Counted from the stretch's first letter, positions 14,501 through 26,566 are shown. The stretch is 64,000 nt of DNA from [Phialemoniopsis] sp. UDSM-2020 (GCA_018873225.1 JAEILZ010000003.1:2604001-2668000), one strand, 5' to 3'. A program made the numbers and translations. Notes: generated by a model from the sequence alone, not told the origin.

Positions 14501-14804
14501 TGTGGCCCTTCACGGAGCTGATAGACAGCTGAGACGCCTTCGAGGATATTGTCGAATCTATTCAGCAGCGGTATCCAGTGATATAAGTCGCCGCGCGGAA
14601 AGGGCCATCTCGTGGGGAAGCTTTCAAGATGCTGAGGGATCAAGGGCAGAGGTGCAGAGGAGACGGTCTGCACAAAGTCCTTCAACCAAGGAGACTATGA
14701 AGAGATCAGTCAGTATGGTGTCCGAAAATTGAATGGCGGGAGCGAGGAGTACAAACCAGTGTCTCCTTGTGTTTGTTCTGCAAGGTCTTCGATATCTTGC
14801 CCAT
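2562..14804 (-). CDS. TOM1: HECT-type E3 ubiquitin-protein ligase, TOM1/HUWE1 family
   Basis: Complement of 2562..2656, 2715..3059, 3138..14694 and 14757..14804, giving 4014 residues. The start is the ATG at 14804: the 48-nt first exon encodes [16 protein letters not shown], which joins [11 protein letters not shown] and matches the N-terminus of this family. The N-terminal half fits the armadillo-like DUF908/DUF913 scaffold. A very acidic tract spans about residues 2380-2580, followed by a basic/Glu-rich helix (about 2780-2880). Repeated LPxxLRxEV-type ubiquitin-binding motifs (DUF4414) lie near 2930-3060. The HECT domain occupies about 3680-4014, with catalytic Cys3981 in SSHTCFNQLD and Phe at position -4 of the C-terminus (EYFGFA). 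Yeast Tom1 ubiquitinates excess histones and unassembled ribosomal proteins in the nucleus. The acidic tract would suit basic substrates, but that is inference. One exon of 11.6 kb holds 96% of the gene. Confidence 0.96.
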
Positions 14805-16715
14805 GATGAAGACCGGGGCGGCTGAGCCGCTGAGAAAAGGAAAACTCCCCCTCCACTACCAACAACCTGCTGTCGGCACCGACAGCCTGACGTCGTTAAC
14901 CGAGTGTCTCGGTTCGGACACTCCTCTCTTGACGCGTGGTATCTGATCTTAAGCTGAGAAATTAGTAACAATCCGATAATACCGCCGTGTAGCTGGAGAT
15001 GACAAATCGCGGGTCTGCAAGAGGGGGGCAGACAGCTGTCGGGGTCGATATTGAAAGCGCAACGCACTCCAGGTTGTACGGTTGCACGCGAGATACAGCG
15101 GAGGGAGGAAGTCTTACAGGAGATAGAGAGATATAAAGCGTCACCAGATAGGCTCCCGACAGAGGTGGGAGCAACGTGTTGCAGGGATGAGGTTGTCGTG
15201 ATCGGGCGTTGCGAGATGCCGAAGTTGGGAATGGAAGCTGGGGTCAGCCAGGAAAAAAGCTGGGGACGAGTGCAGGTCGTCGAGAGAGCTTTTTCCGCTG
15301 TCCCACGCTAGGGTGAATATCTGTCGCAGGCAAGGTGATAGATTTGCACAGAAGAGGGAGAAGATCCCGTGCTTGGATCACCAAATGACCGCTCTCGGGG
15401 TTGGGTGTCGAGGGTGGAAAGTTGAGGTCTGTTTCTCTCGCAGTGGTGAGGTGAGGTGTTGGTGGTGCAGAAGTCGAAGGTTTGGCGAGAGCCTATTTGC
15501 GTAATGACGGCAGAGCTAACTAAGAAAGATGTACCTAAGGTACCCATGCACTAGGCACCTTTGGGGGCTCAAATCAGGGAGTGGACCCCCTGGCGCTTGC
15601 TTTCTTCATTAATGCTACCAGCTAACAAACGCTTCCTTGTCTTTCGGCCCAATCACCTCAAGATCAAGCGAATAAGAAGTAGGTACTAGGAAGTTTGGTC
15701 AAGGACAATAGCCTTCGCTTTCAATTCATATCGTCTACGGATGAGTATAGACATGGGGGCTGGGGTTCAACTATTTTTAAAGCTACCTTCGGTGCTCCGA
15801 ACCCTTGTTATGACAAGAACGGTCCATGAGCAATTTGTTTGTGACCTAAGGAAGGTCGGGAGCCATGTCGCTTGCTTCATGTTATTATGCCAAGACAACT
15901 CGACCATGAATCTGCGTAAAATCCACTGGTTTGGAAAGGGAAAGACCCTCTGATCGAGGTGGGGACCTGCGTCCGGACTCCTCTACACTTCAATCTGCAA
16001 TAAATCCCCTCTTTGATAACCAAGATATTCGAGACAACTGCTACCCGGGCCGGCACCGATCCCTGTTGCCGGCGATCAACGGACGGAGTGGGGCGTCGAC
16101 TTACCGGACACATCAACCCATTGGAAACATACTCGGTGGTGAGGGAGAGCTCGGATCGCCAAGAAGAGAAAAGATGCTGAACTCTTGAACGAGTACCATT
16201 CAGCATGCCCATGGCCAGCTACAAGTTGATATGGCTTGGATTAACCTTGCATCTGCGTGTGGTTTCGTCCACCGCAAGGCCTTTGTCGCTACCTTGACAC
16301 TGTGTTTGCAATTGACACTGTGTTTTGCAAGGTAGACAGACATATGCAGTGCTACGGTCCGTCCAATCAATATAGCTGTCATGGTCATGGGCTGGGAAAC
16401 AAACAAGCCCTCGTGTGGACTGCCCAATTATTTTGCCTCACATAGACATGCTGGATCACCATGGGCATAACATAACACATACAATGCAAATCGCCACAAT
16501 CCAAGTGCACTCGTATCAACCTTTCCCAAGGCAAACCGGCTGAGGCTATCCACACGAAACAGAGAGAATGTGTTGTCACGTCATAATGTCTCTTCGAGAT
16601 TGCTGTCTTGAATTTTTGATGCCATGAATACAATCGCGATGGTATAGCGATTAACCGCCACTCCTCGAGCCTTTTCCCAAATGCAAAACCGAATCCATTA
16701 CGAAACGCCAGAAGT
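14805..16715. other. Intergenic region, TOM1 promoter and RPS6 3' flank
   Basis: The right half of this 1.9 kb lies downstream of RPS6 and the left half upstream of TOM1. Short ORFs here lack family resemblance and splice logic. A 13-bp palindrome (GTACCTAAGGTAC) lies near 15531. A small tandem duplication inside an inverted repeat lies at 16289-16335 and is listed separately. Confidence 0.5.
16289..16335. repeat. Tandem 18/19-bp duplication framed by an inverted repeat
   Basis: The unit TTGACACTGTGTTTGCAA occurs at 16294-16311 and again at 16312-16330, the second copy with one extra T. The pair is framed by the 8-bp inverted repeat CTACCTTG (16289-16296) and CAAGGTAG (16328-16335). It lies about 380 bp beyond the RPS6 stop codon, so it may be in or past that gene's 3' UTR. 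Confidence 0.7.
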
Positions 16716-17718
16716 CTACTTGTGCATAGAGCTTGCTCGTCGCTTGCGGGCATCGGCCTTCTGTGCCTTGGCCTCAGCAACACGCTTGGCCAGGATCTGG
16801 GCGTACTCGTTCTATACGGAGAAAACAAAGGTCAGCCTTGATGTTCGGTGGGGATGATCCTGCGTTGAATTCTACTTACGGCCTCATCCTTGACCTTCTC
16901 AGCCTGGCGACGCTTCAGTGCGACGCGGTGACGCTTGTGCTGGAGACGCTGGGGGGTAACCAGTCTCTGGATCTTGGGGGCCTTGGTGTAAGGCTTCTTG
17001 CCCTCGCCCTTGGGCTGGACCTCACGTCGGATAACGTACTTTCGGACCTATTGCGGTGCAAGAGCAGCCGTTATTAGCCTTCCTAATCCCTGTGCAAAAT
17101 TTCTTCTTCCCATCTCTCTCACACTCTACCCGAACTGCTGGATTTCCATCGCCGCAGTCCTCGGGTAGGCGAAGACGGAATGGTACGAGATTATACGTAC
17201 ATCGTCTTCCTTGGTGAGACCGAAGAACTTTCGGATCTTGGTGGCACGCTTGGGACCCAGGCGCTTGGGGTGGACGACGTCGGTCAGGCCGGGGATATCC
17301 TGCTCGCCCTGCTTGACAATCGACAGAGCAAGGACGGAAAGATCCATGCCGACGATGCAACCGCGGACAGACTTGCGCTTGCGCTCACCAGTCCGGCGGG
17401 GGCGGTAGCAGGAGTGGCCATCGGAGAGGAGGAGTCGGACACGGACGGGCTGGAGGACACCCTGCTTCATCGGGAAACCCTGCTTGTCGTTTCCACCGGT
17501 GATCTTGACAATGTAGCCCTTCCACTCGTCGCCAATGGAGTCGGCGGGAACCTCAGCACCCATCTGTAGACACATCAAAGTCAGTCAAATTTGGTCGAGT
17601 CGCGGCGGTGGAGCACAAGACCAACCCGCTTCTCCATGAAGACGCGCAGCTTGCGCTCATCCTCAATCTCAATGAGCTTCTGGGCTCCGGTAGCCGGGTA
17701 GCTGACGTTGAGCTTCAT
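16716..17718 (-). CDS. RPS6: 40S ribosomal protein eS6
   Basis: Complement of 16716..16811, 16880..17047, 17201..17563 and 17626..17718, giving 239 residues, close to the 236 of yeast. All three introns (68, 153 and 62 bp) lie between codons. The N-terminus [20 protein letters not shown] and the motifs [17 protein letters not shown] and [16 protein letters not shown] are diagnostic of eS6. The very basic C-terminal helix ends in [10 protein letters not shown], which keeps the RRxSS site phosphorylated by AGC-type S6 kinases under TOR control in yeast and animals. The protein is a component of the small-subunit body. The gene is divergent from DPH1, with 847 bp between the start codons. The start is unambiguous because upstream in-frame sequence shows no conservation. 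Confidence 0.98.
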
Positions 17719-18565
17719 CGCGAAAGATCTGTGCTGGTGATCCCTCGGTGTTGTGTGGTGATGAAGTTCGTCGGTGTTTGCGAATCTGAAAAAAGGGCCC
17801 AACCAAAAACTAGAGAAAATTGATTGTGGCCCGCTTAGGGCAGAAAAAAAGACAAGGTGGTGCGGGGTGCACGGGCCTCGTCCTTTAAACTAAAGTGGCA
17901 TTCCATCTTTCGAAAAGAGAAAGAGTGGAGATTAAAGCTGGCACCTGACAGCCAGCTGGCCCTTCTTTCTGCCATCGCTCAACCCTCATGAGCTCTCATC
18001 AATACCTACTTATTGTTGCAGGCAGTGCAGTCTATCAGGTCATCATCAAGATCGGAGAAGGAGACGATTCTGTATTTCAAAAAGATACAAATCCGCTCAT
18101 TACGAGATTGAGTGGTCATATACGAGGGCACCAGGCATGTGTATGTAGATCTTCGTCCAGGCCAAACAAGCAAATTCGGACTCAAGGTCAGTGGACTTGC
18201 ACTGTCCGCGACCACCAGAGCAGCATTCAGGAAACTCGAAAACCAAGGTGATATCCCTCGTCAAAATTCAAAAATACCTATAGTTATGAGAAAGAAAAGC
18301 GTAGCTACTGTGAATATTTGTCGTCATGCAATTCTAGACCAGGTAGGCTAGCATATTTGATACACGAACTGGTAAAGGCTGGTGTTGCGCTGTGAGGTGA
18401 GCACCCAGTAACCAAAGTCAAGTTTTCTTCGTGTGGATGCCCACCCAGTGGCGAGCTATCTCCAGACCCAACATCTTCCGCCGTACAATCACATAACACG
18501 AAACGATTCTTGATCGCTCCAATTTACCATCTCTGTGCATTAACCACTACGGCGGGTGCCTCGTG
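17719..18565. promoter_or_regulatory. Divergent promoter region RPS6/DPH1
   Basis: The 847 bp between the eS6 and Dph1 start codons must carry both promoters. On the RPS6 side the minus strand has a T-rich run ending in CAG at about 17785-17795, just before the start. This could be a pyrimidine initiator or the acceptor of a 5'-UTR intron; the sequence does not decide. I did not recognise a defined transcription-factor site. Confidence 0.5.
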
Positions 18566-19973
18566 ATGGAAGAAGACAGGGCGCAAACCGACCTCGGCAT
18601 CGCGGCTGACATAGAACAGCTACATAACTCGCAGGCAGTGCCCAAGCAGCCCAAGAAGCGTTTCATCGGCAGAAGAGCTGCCGCCGGAGCTGCAGCGGAC
18701 CGCAATGGGAATGGAGGTGCCAATATTGAAGATTCAGGATCTATTCAGGGTAAGCCTTACTTTTCTTGTGTGTTTAGAGTTGCCTGTTGCTTACAATGAA
18801 ATGATAGTGGCACAACCAAGACGAACACCCAGGCTCCTGAACCAGGTACCGCCAGAGATCTCAAATGATCCGGAACTCAAGGCTGCTGTCGCCCTGCTGC
18901 CTGCAAATTACTCCTTTGAGATTCCAAAGACCATACACAAGATACGCACTTTGGGCTCCAAGAAAGTTGCCCTTCAAATGCCCGAGGGCCTGCTATTGTT
19001 CGCAACGACTGTGTCCGATATTCTGCAGCAGTTCTGTCCGGGCATCGAGACCCTTATCATGGGCGATGTCACCTATGGAGCATGCTGCATAGATGACTAC
19101 ACGGCTCGAGCCCTGGGATGTGATCTATTAGTTCACTATGCGCACAGCTGTCTCATTCCGGTCGATGTCACGAAGATCAAGACGCTCTATGTCTTCGTCG
19201 ACATTAGCATAGACACTTCGCATCTCCTTGCAAGCCTGGAGAGGAATTTCTCTCCCGGCAAGACCATCGCGATGGTGGGCACGATCCAGTTCAATGCCAC
19301 CATCCACGGAGTCAAATCGACCTTGGAGAAGGCCGGCTTCAAGATATTGGTTCCCCAGATCGCCCCGTTGTCCAAAGGCGAGATCCTAGGTTGCACGTCA
19401 CCCAACCTTTCTACGTTTGCGCCGGATACAAATGTAGACCTGATTCTTTACCTTGGAGATGGAAGATTCCATCTTGAGAGCATCATGATTCATAACCCAC
19501 AAATACCTGCATACCGCTACGATCCTTACTCGCGAAAGCTCACCCACGAGACCTATGGCCACGAGGAGATGCAAGACTTGAGGAGAGAAGCAATCAAGAC
19601 AGCCAAGTCTGCCAAGAAATGGGGGCTGATACTCGGTTCCCTGGGCCGGCAAGGCAACCCGAACACGTTGATGTTGATAGAGAAGAAACTGACCCAGATG
19701 GGGATTCCCTTCATTAACCTGGCGCTGAGCGAGATATTCCCTGGCAAGTTGGCCATGATGAACGACGTCGAGTGTTGGGTACAGGTTGCGTGCCCGAGGT
19801 TGAGCATAGACTGGGGCTATGCTTTCCCGAGACCGTTGCTCGCTGCTTACGAAGCCTTGGTTGCGTTGGAGGAGAAAGAGGACTGGGGAAAAGGCGTTTA
19901 TCCCATGGACTATTATGCGAGGGAAGGTCTGGGAAGGACGAAGCCAGTAGTATCGGTTTTGGCAGCCACTTGA
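18566..19973 (+). CDS. DPH1: Diphthamide biosynthesis protein 1 (ACP-transferase subunit)
   Basis: Exons 18566..18749 and 18808..19973 encode 449 residues; the 58-bp intron splits the Val62 codon. The start is the ATG at 18566. With Dph2, Dph1 forms the radical SAM-type [4Fe-4S] enzyme that moves a 3-amino-3-carboxypropyl group from SAM to the target histidine of elongation factor 2, the first step of diphthamide synthesis in the cytosol. All three cluster-ligand contexts are present: YGACCIDD (Cys154/155), LGCTSP (Cys257) and [10 protein letters not shown] (Cys390). The CPRLSIDWG form and the KRFIGRR leader separate it from Dph2. The first 60 residues are low complexity, as in other fungal Dph1. 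Its stop is 174 bp from that of CTF8, in convergent orientation. Confidence 0.96.
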
Positions 19974-20147
19974 GAGTAATCATCAATATACACAGATACC
20001 CATCATGTCTGTTGATCCTGAATGATAAATCGTAAACCTTCTTTGCTTCATTGCTCCTCTCCGACACGATATTGAATGCAGGCAACTCGTCATCTAGAGA
20101 GTCATTACGAGATGACTGCGGCCGCAAACCTCAGACTACCATGCTGT

Positions 20148-20627
20148 CTAGGAAGCCGGCGTCCCGACTGGTTCTGGTCTTTGCGAGAACATCAGCTTGT
20201 ACTTGACAATCTCCACCACCTCCAGTTCCTCAATCTTGTCCTCGTCCGGCTCCCCTTCCGCCATTTCAGCTCCTGCGCCAGCACCTTTCCTCCTGATGAC
20301 GGCAAGCGGTTTAGGTAGTTTCTTGACCTCCCCAGTCAGCCTCTGGTGCTGACCAACATACATGTACACCCTCTTCATCCATGCTGTGCTCGATGGGTCC
20401 AGCGCGTCCTCGCGGTAGTCCGGAAAGTCCAGGCGGCCAACAGACACCGCCCGGTCCTGCGTCAATGCGCCAGCACTACCAGACTCGTCACCTCCTGGAA
20501 GGTTGATTGTGCCTTGTAACTCTAACAGAGCAAGCCCTACAGGCGTTTGTAGGACCGTAGGCAGCGGATTTGTGGTATGGGAATCTCCCGCGGCTGGCTG
20601 CCTTGGGTGGAGGCTGACTGCGGACAT
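20148..20627 (-). CDS. CTF8: Chromosome transmission fidelity protein 8
   Basis: A single exon of 159 residues. The core TPVGLALLELQGTINLP (about residues 28-44) and KRVYMYVGQHQRLTGEVKKL (about 84-103) match Ctf8. Ctf8 is a small subunit of the alternative clamp loader Ctf18-Dcc1-Ctf8-RFC, which acts on PCNA at replication forks and in sister-chromatid cohesion. The C-terminal stretch has an acidic EGEPDEDKIEELE segment and then KYKLMFSQRPEPV. The start at 20627 leaves about 27 residues before the conserved block, normal for fungal orthologues. A longer ORF in another frame (20488-20859) overlaps it but shows no conserved features. The ORF has no sign of introns. Confidence 0.93.
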   Translation of the reverse strand: MSAVSLHPRQPAAGDSHTTNPLPTVLQTPVGLALLELQGTINLPGGDESGSAGALTQDRAVSVGRLDFPDYREDALDPSSTAWMKRVYMYVGQHQRLTGEVKKLPKPLAVIRRKGAGAGAEMAEGEPDEDKIEELEVVEIVKYKLMFSQRPEPVGTPAS

Positions 20628-21994
20628 CTCTGGCCTTCTTTGGTCTTTCAGGTTTGTGAACCGTATTCAAAAGAGTGTTCTTGAAGGAGGCTTTTGCATG
20701 AGTTGGCTGAAAATACCCCTTGTTCGATGGTGACTGAGGACTGGTTCTGTGGTGAGGTGAGGACTGTGTGTTATTGCGAAGCTGAATCGTAGCAGGTAGG
20801 CGCTCTTGCTTAGAATTAATGCAGCTGTATGAAAATTTAATGCAGCGCTTCAGGAACAAACTGGGAATGATGCTGCAGAGAAATTACGTGGGTGGTTGTC
20901 TTGCTGAGAAAGGTGCTTGAGAAGACAACTTGATTGATGAGGATACGTGCTAATAAGGAGTCCGTCTCTACCTTTAGGGGATTCAACGTGGAGTCAGAGC
21001 TTCAGACCGTGCCACTATGAGCGCTCGACATTTCAACGCCGTAAAACAGCAAGATTCAGAATAGGCTCGTCAACAAATCCATACAAGTCGAATAAATCGT
21101 TAATGAGGAAAAGAAAAAAAAGTTGGGACATGTCCGTATCTCGAGTAAATCCCGCCCAAGATGGGTCAATAGTGACAATGTGGACTTGGTACAGATGACT
21201 TCGGAAGATGCCTTTGAGACAACTACGAGTTTTTATCCTTACACCCACGATCGCACTCGCAAAAAGGATTATGGCTCATACATATACACAAAATGCGAAG
21301 ACACTTCCACAAAGGTCTAAGCTGTAAGTGTGGAAGACGCAGATCATCAGGTATATCTCATCATCATTCCGCCAATGTCCACCTGAAAATCACAGGCCGT
21401 ACAAAGTCTTTCCAGCCTGGCTCGCTAACGCCGCGCAAACGCCAAATCATGATGTCTGTCCAGAGTCAAGGTATACGTGACAGTCCTGTCCAACTTCGTT
21501 CCTTTCTATGAAGAAGCCTGCGGGGCTCCCATATCCGCACGAAACATCTTGAAAAGGAGCAAGCACATATCGTAAAGGTTTGCTTTGTCCCAAACACAAA
21601 CAGATCCATGCTGTGACTCTCATGGGTCGCTAGCAATCTGCTTGGAATGCTCGTCACCACATGGGCAGTTCTAGCGGCGCCACGCCTAAGTTGAAGACGC
21701 TCTTCAAACCGCCAGTCGGCTTCGCGGCATGTGTATTTCGCGTTACGCTTACTGGAGCAAGCATCTTGTCGTCTTCCTGACGTTCACTATCCTCCCTCGC
21801 GCTGATTTGCCGGCCCCTAGTGTCGAGCGGGAAGCCCAACATCAATCTCAGCTCTTGGCGAGTTGAACAGGTCCGTTCCCTACCCAGACGAAGGGGCGCA
21901 ATTGGTGCCGTGCCCGGGGTGAGTGCTAAAAATAATTTGCCCGACCAAGCAGAAGGGCTCTCTGTTTGAGGCCTTGCTTGGTCTTCGAGATATC
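20628..21994. other. Intergenic region, no gene recognised
   Basis: This 1.4 kb holds the upstream region of CTF8 and the 3' flank of the arrestin-like gene. It is AT-richer than the flanking genes and contains only short ORFs without recognisable domains. The minus-strand ORF at 21654-21845 is the longest near the arrestin 3' end and is judged unlikely to be a gene. Confidence 0.5.
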
Positions 21995-23347
21995 CTACTC
22001 GATTAAGGGCTTCTTCTGATCACCGACCATACACAGGCCGAGGTGGCGTAAAGAATCATGGTCGTTCGATAAGACGATGACTCGGGCCGGCAGCATGGGA
22101 TTGTTGGGGTCGACATGAGAGGCATCCTTGGCTGCCTGCTCGATGGCATCCATCTCCTCTTTGCAGGCTTGCTGATCATATGGACATATAACGATGGGTT
22201 GCCGCAGAGTGATGTCTCTTGCTGAACTCATTTGTGCCTACAGACGATTAGCCAGAGTCGGAGGCGGAACACGATGGCGCAAACGCGAGTGTTTCACAAA
22301 CCTTGATCGTAAGGTAGAACTCAATCTTATAGAGTGTCGAAGTTGTTGTAAATGAGGTGCATTCGTACAATGGGAAGCCAGCCTTCCCCCTCCTGACGAT
22401 ACCTTCAGGGTCCCTGAGGTCTCTTGCAGGGAAGACGAGGCCGAGATTGGTGACATAGCCCGCCTCAGGCATCTTGGTCCCTACAGGTTGGACATGCCTC
22501 GCGATCTTGTTGACCTTCTTGGTTGGCTCATCTCCCTCTGGGTTATAGGTGATTTCCTCTTCGATGGTCAGGGTGAGTTTTTGTATAGTCACTCGTCTTG
22601 CTTTGTTCATCCAGTCCGGGTTGGGAGCCAATTTGATATAGACCGTGATTGGATCGAGAGGCCCGTAGCTCCAGCGCGGCAATGAAATTCCCAAGGTCAC
22701 TATGTTGTCTGTCGTGACAACTTTGGACTCTGGACGGTTATACATGCCGAATGTGGACAGCGTGTCGTATCTTTGCAGTGGTATCGGAAAGGCGTACTTG
22801 TTCTGGATACTAGCCCCCTGCTGTACGGTCACTACCAGCTCATAGAAAGTTTCCGCTGTCCTGCTTGGTAGCTGCAATGATGCTGGAGGTATCCTCCGGT
22901 TTGTCTCCTCACCGCCTCGTCCAAAGGGAATGAATAGGACGAAAGGGAGGTCCATGACAATGACGCTTTCCGACTCCTTGCCAGCCGGGCACCTGAATAA
23001 CAAGAGCTCTTTCCCGACCACGTCGGTAGTCTCTCGCCGCGGCGTCCCCAGGTGCTTCTTGGCTACATTGTCGGCGGCGGGATGTATGGTTTCTCGTCGC
23101 TGTAAACAAATCCTCACGAGGGAAACGGCAACTGGCGCAGAGAAGCCTTGAGAGGGGCGGATCTCGACCTTGCCTTCGATGCGCGGCTGTGGAGTAGAGA
23201 AGAAACATTAGCGATAAGATTGAAGAAGGCTGTGCCTTGCAACCGCAAGACTCAAGACGAAGAACGTACCAACGTCGCGGATATGCCAGGATAGCCGACC
23301 AGGAAATTACTGTTCGGAGGACCAGAGACTCTCACGAAGGCGGCCAT
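21995..23347 (-). CDS. Arrestin-fold protein (arrestin N-terminal-like)
   Basis: Complement of 21995..22237, 22302..23186 and 23270..23347, giving 401 residues; both introns (64 and 83 bp) lie between codons. The N-terminus MAAFVRVSGPPNSNFLVGYP joins PRIEGKVEIRPSQGFSAPV, an arrestin-N-like beta-sandwich start. It is followed by DLPFVLFIPFG, then a second sandwich-like segment with SVxLPRWSYGPLDPITVYIKL (about 185-205). The final exon carries RQPIVICPYDQQACKEEMDA. Fungal alpha-arrestins adapt Rsp5-type ligases to membrane proteins, but I see no PPxY motif. This compact form may therefore be a pH-signalling or uncharacterised arrestin. Function is inferred from fold only. The start is fixed by the conserved first exon. 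Confidence 0.8.
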
Positions 23348-25293
23348 GCTGGCTCTTGAGGGCCTAGATCAACTGCCGTTGGCTAACCTCGTCTACCCTT
23401 GTTCTGGTCATTTAATGCGTGCCTCTCGAGGGGGCGAGACGTCGCGGGAGCAACTCGAAGCAGTCGAGGCCAGGCGCTGAATGTGGGGTAAGAAGCTATG
23501 GTCGCTATCGCGCTTCGGATGGCATGCGATCATTACGCAGCAGCGCCCTCGCGGCGCATTGCTTGTGTTTGGGTCGAAAGTCGGTGGTCGTGAACAGTAA
23601 AGAAGGAATGAACGGGGATGTATGTCGTAAGCTCGCAGCTGAACCCGGGGCGGGTCGTGATCGCAGTACGTCGGTGACCAAAGGAGTGGGCACCTGTGAG
23701 AAGCTCCAGCTTACGGCCTGGCGCCCGTGACCAACAGCGCGACGAGAGATCTCTGATAGTAAGTAGCAGGCAGTCCTCGCTGTGCGCCGGCGCCGAGTGA
23801 TTAGGTCTGGTTACTGGCCGTCTGTTCAGTCTGCCGGGAGGATGTTTGAGCCCCAAAGCTGCAGCCTCAGGTAAGTAAGCTCTTGGATGGAGAGGGAGTG
23901 GAGGGTCTGGTCTGGTCTGGTATGTGCGGTGCGGGTTGGTCGACTTTGATTCGGCGGAGAGGGTTTAGTGGGAGGGATCCGTAGGAGTGCGGTAATCGAC
24001 AGACGACTTACCGGATGCAGGACCTGGCTTCTCATTGGGCGTGTGACGGCCGGGGGGTTGCGTGAGCGTCTGCAACTCCGGGGGGGCTCGTGGCATGCGA
24101 GGTGTGGACAAAAATGCGCAGAATCCAACCTTTTTTTACTGCTTCTGCTGCTTTGGTTTTTGCCTCTCATGCATACGTGCTATTCTGTCGGGGATGGGGG
24201 CCATAAACGGTTGCCCGAAGGAAGTGTGTCAACAACAACACCAATGATGGTCGAACAGGTACTTTACTGTTTATTAGGCTCGCTACAGACAGCCTTTAAA
24301 CATGATTTGTCTTTTGTCTTGGTCTTGCGCCGCCCACACCATAGGTACTTAGTAAACCCATGACCCGGCTTTGACCTTCTTTTATTCTCGCATCAGGCTC
24401 CATGCCTCTTTTGCTGTAGCAAAGGGGGCGGCCAAATCAAGGCCTCGACGTGTACAAGAGGCAGTACCACTGAACTAAAGACTAAAGTACGAGGCATCAT
24501 CCCATGATTCAAACTCATACTTACTTAATAGCTTTATAAGTAGATTTAGTACTAGGGTCAAGAATCAGCTAGATGAGTTACAGTCGAGCTCGATACATCC
24601 TTTGACCGCTGCAATTATGCAGTCTCCCAGGTCTTGCTTCCAGGCATCAGGTTTGCGTATGCACGCTCGCACGACACAAGTAAGTAAAGCATGGAGGATG
24701 CGCCGAAGATGGAGAGTGATGGGGCTGAAGTTCAGGGCTGAGCTCCTCCTGCAAGACTGGCTCCCCGCCGCTCCATGCCAATCGCGCGCTAACAAGGTCC
24801 CGGAGTGATACCCTGGCCGGCCTGGCAACATGGTCCATGACTTGCTCGGGCCACTTCAAGGTTGGCAGATCCCCTGCTGGGGCGCTAGTAATGAAAATGA
24901 CTGAACGCGAGAGTCTCACAGCTTGATTGTGTTGCCCCTTGCGTTTCGTAATCATTTATAATTTTTTGCATAATAATTTCTAACGATCTATGATGGTCCA
25001 TAGCAGCCGTCTGAAAAACAATTCCATTGCAGAGTTGCGAATGGCGTTCAGTGAGTCCGATGGGCTGGAAAGTACCCGGTGACATGGGCAAACGCACGTT
25101 GGGCTTGGCCGGATGAAGTAGACTGTACTTTCCTCAACTCGAGAATTTTCCAGACAGCATCAGCCTTTGACCTTCATTCAGGAATATACCTATCAACCGA
25201 GTTCACCACGATCAAATCTACTGGAGTGGCTCAGTTCAAGAATTGCTTGCATAATAATCACTCTTTCAACTCCTTTTATAAGACATAAGAACC
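23348..25293. other. Divergent intergenic region upstream of the arrestin-like gene and CYP10
   Basis: The 1.95 kb contains a short GGTCT/TCTGG run near 23905-23920 and a T-tract near 24130. An AT-rich segment lies around 24480-24560. No ORF has a recognisable domain or credible splice partners. Both flanking start codons face outward, so the region should contain two promoters. Confidence 0.5.
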
Positions 25294-25847
25294 ATGTCTG
25301 TAACTCTACACACAAATCTTGGCGACCTGAAGATTGAGGTCTTCTGCGAGAGTGTCCCCAAGGCTGCCGAAGTAAGTGCACTCAAACCCGCGTCCCGTAT
25401 ACTACTGACCGCCACGAACAGAACTTTCTCGCTCTTTGCGCATCAGGCTACTACAACGAGTCGCCTTTCCATCGCCTCATCCCGGGCTTTATGGCCCAGA
25501 CTGGCGGCCCGGCGCACCCGTCGCCGCCCGAGAACCCCAAGGGCGGACGGTCCATCTGGGGAGAGCCCTTCGAGGACGAGATCCGCCCGGCCTTACAGCA
25601 CGCCTCACGTGGCATGGTCTCCATGGCCAACAAGGGCCCCGGCACCAACGGCAGCCAGTTCTTCGTCATTTTTGACAAGGCACCACACCTCGACGGGCTC
25701 AACACCGTATTTGGCAAGCTACTCGGCGATGACAGCTTGCGCACGCTAGCCAAGCTCGAGGCTATTGAAGTCGACAAGAAGAATCGACCTAAGGATGTGG
25801 TCAGGATAGAGAGCGTCACTGTCCACGCCAACCCGCTGGCAGGTTGA
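25294..25847 (+). CDS. CYP10: Peptidyl-prolyl cis-trans isomerase-like 3 (spliceosomal cyclophilin)
   Basis: Exons 25294..25371 and 25422..25847 encode 167 residues; the 50-bp intron lies between codons. The whole protein is one cyclophilin domain starting MSVTLHTNLGDLKIEVFC. The catalytic Arg is in FHRLIPGFMAQTGG, and the Gln/Phe pair in GSQFFVIF. The position of human CypA Trp121 is His (PHLDGLNTVFGKL). That replacement is typical of PPIL3 and is expected to weaken cyclosporin binding. PPIL3 proteins are found in spliceosomes and in nucleus and cytosol. FMAQTGGP in place of the usual FMIQGGD is shared by fungal members as far as I recall. It converges on HSF1. Confidence 0.95.
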
Positions 25848-26566
25848 AGGCCGAACCCTCATCAGGTCATGCTGGATGAAGAGTTTGAAAAAGGCACCGT
25901 CTCTTGTTTCGAGACTGCTGGGCCTGGCCGCTTAGCCTCGCACGACACAATGAACAACCGCCGACTACTAGGCGTCTTGAGCGCTTAGAATCCGTGACGA
26001 GGCCGTCCGAAAGATTCCCTTTGCTGCTGGCTAGTGTTCTGCTGAAGAGCCTCACATTACATGGCTCGACGACCTCCGCAGTGTGATTATTGACCATATT
26101 GCGAATTAGAGAGCGCCAGCAAGACCTCAGCCTGCTGGGTAGATCGGCTGGGTGGATCAGCTTGTGGTATAGACTGGAGCACCGACTCTCGGTTCACAGC
26201 CGCTCACGGCGAGGGATCAGAGAGAGGTAAACATCGCGGTTCTCGAATCAACACCTACGAACTTAGTTCCACAAGAATGAGGAGGCCTTACGGCCTGGTT
26301 CACATACTTTCAGCCGTCGACGTAAAATCGTTTGATAAGCCCTGGGTATCCTATCGTGCTCCCTCACCGTGAACGCCCCTGATAAAAAGCCTGTTCCCGG
26401 CTGATATTCTACCGACCTCCCGACCTCCAACCTAGTTCCATCGATGTCCAGTCACCTTTCTCGTGCTCATACGTAGAGTGACTATAACTACGTGCAATAT
26501 GTACCCAGAAAGTAGAAGAATGAAATCGGCCGTGAATAGGCAGATATTATATGCATTCCAACGCGA
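25848..26566. other. Convergent 3' region CYP10/HSF1
   Basis: The 719 bp between the two stop codons hold both 3' UTRs. I see no gene or repeat in it. Confidence 0.6.

Noticed and set aside
20488..20859. 123-residue ORF overlapping CTF8
   Set aside because: It overlaps the conserved Ctf8 core in another frame and is composed of random-looking basic residues.
21654..21845. 63-residue minus-strand ORF beyond the arrestin-like gene
   Set aside because: A GTAAGC donor-like site lies inside and the frame could not be joined to the arrestin exons; there is no family match.
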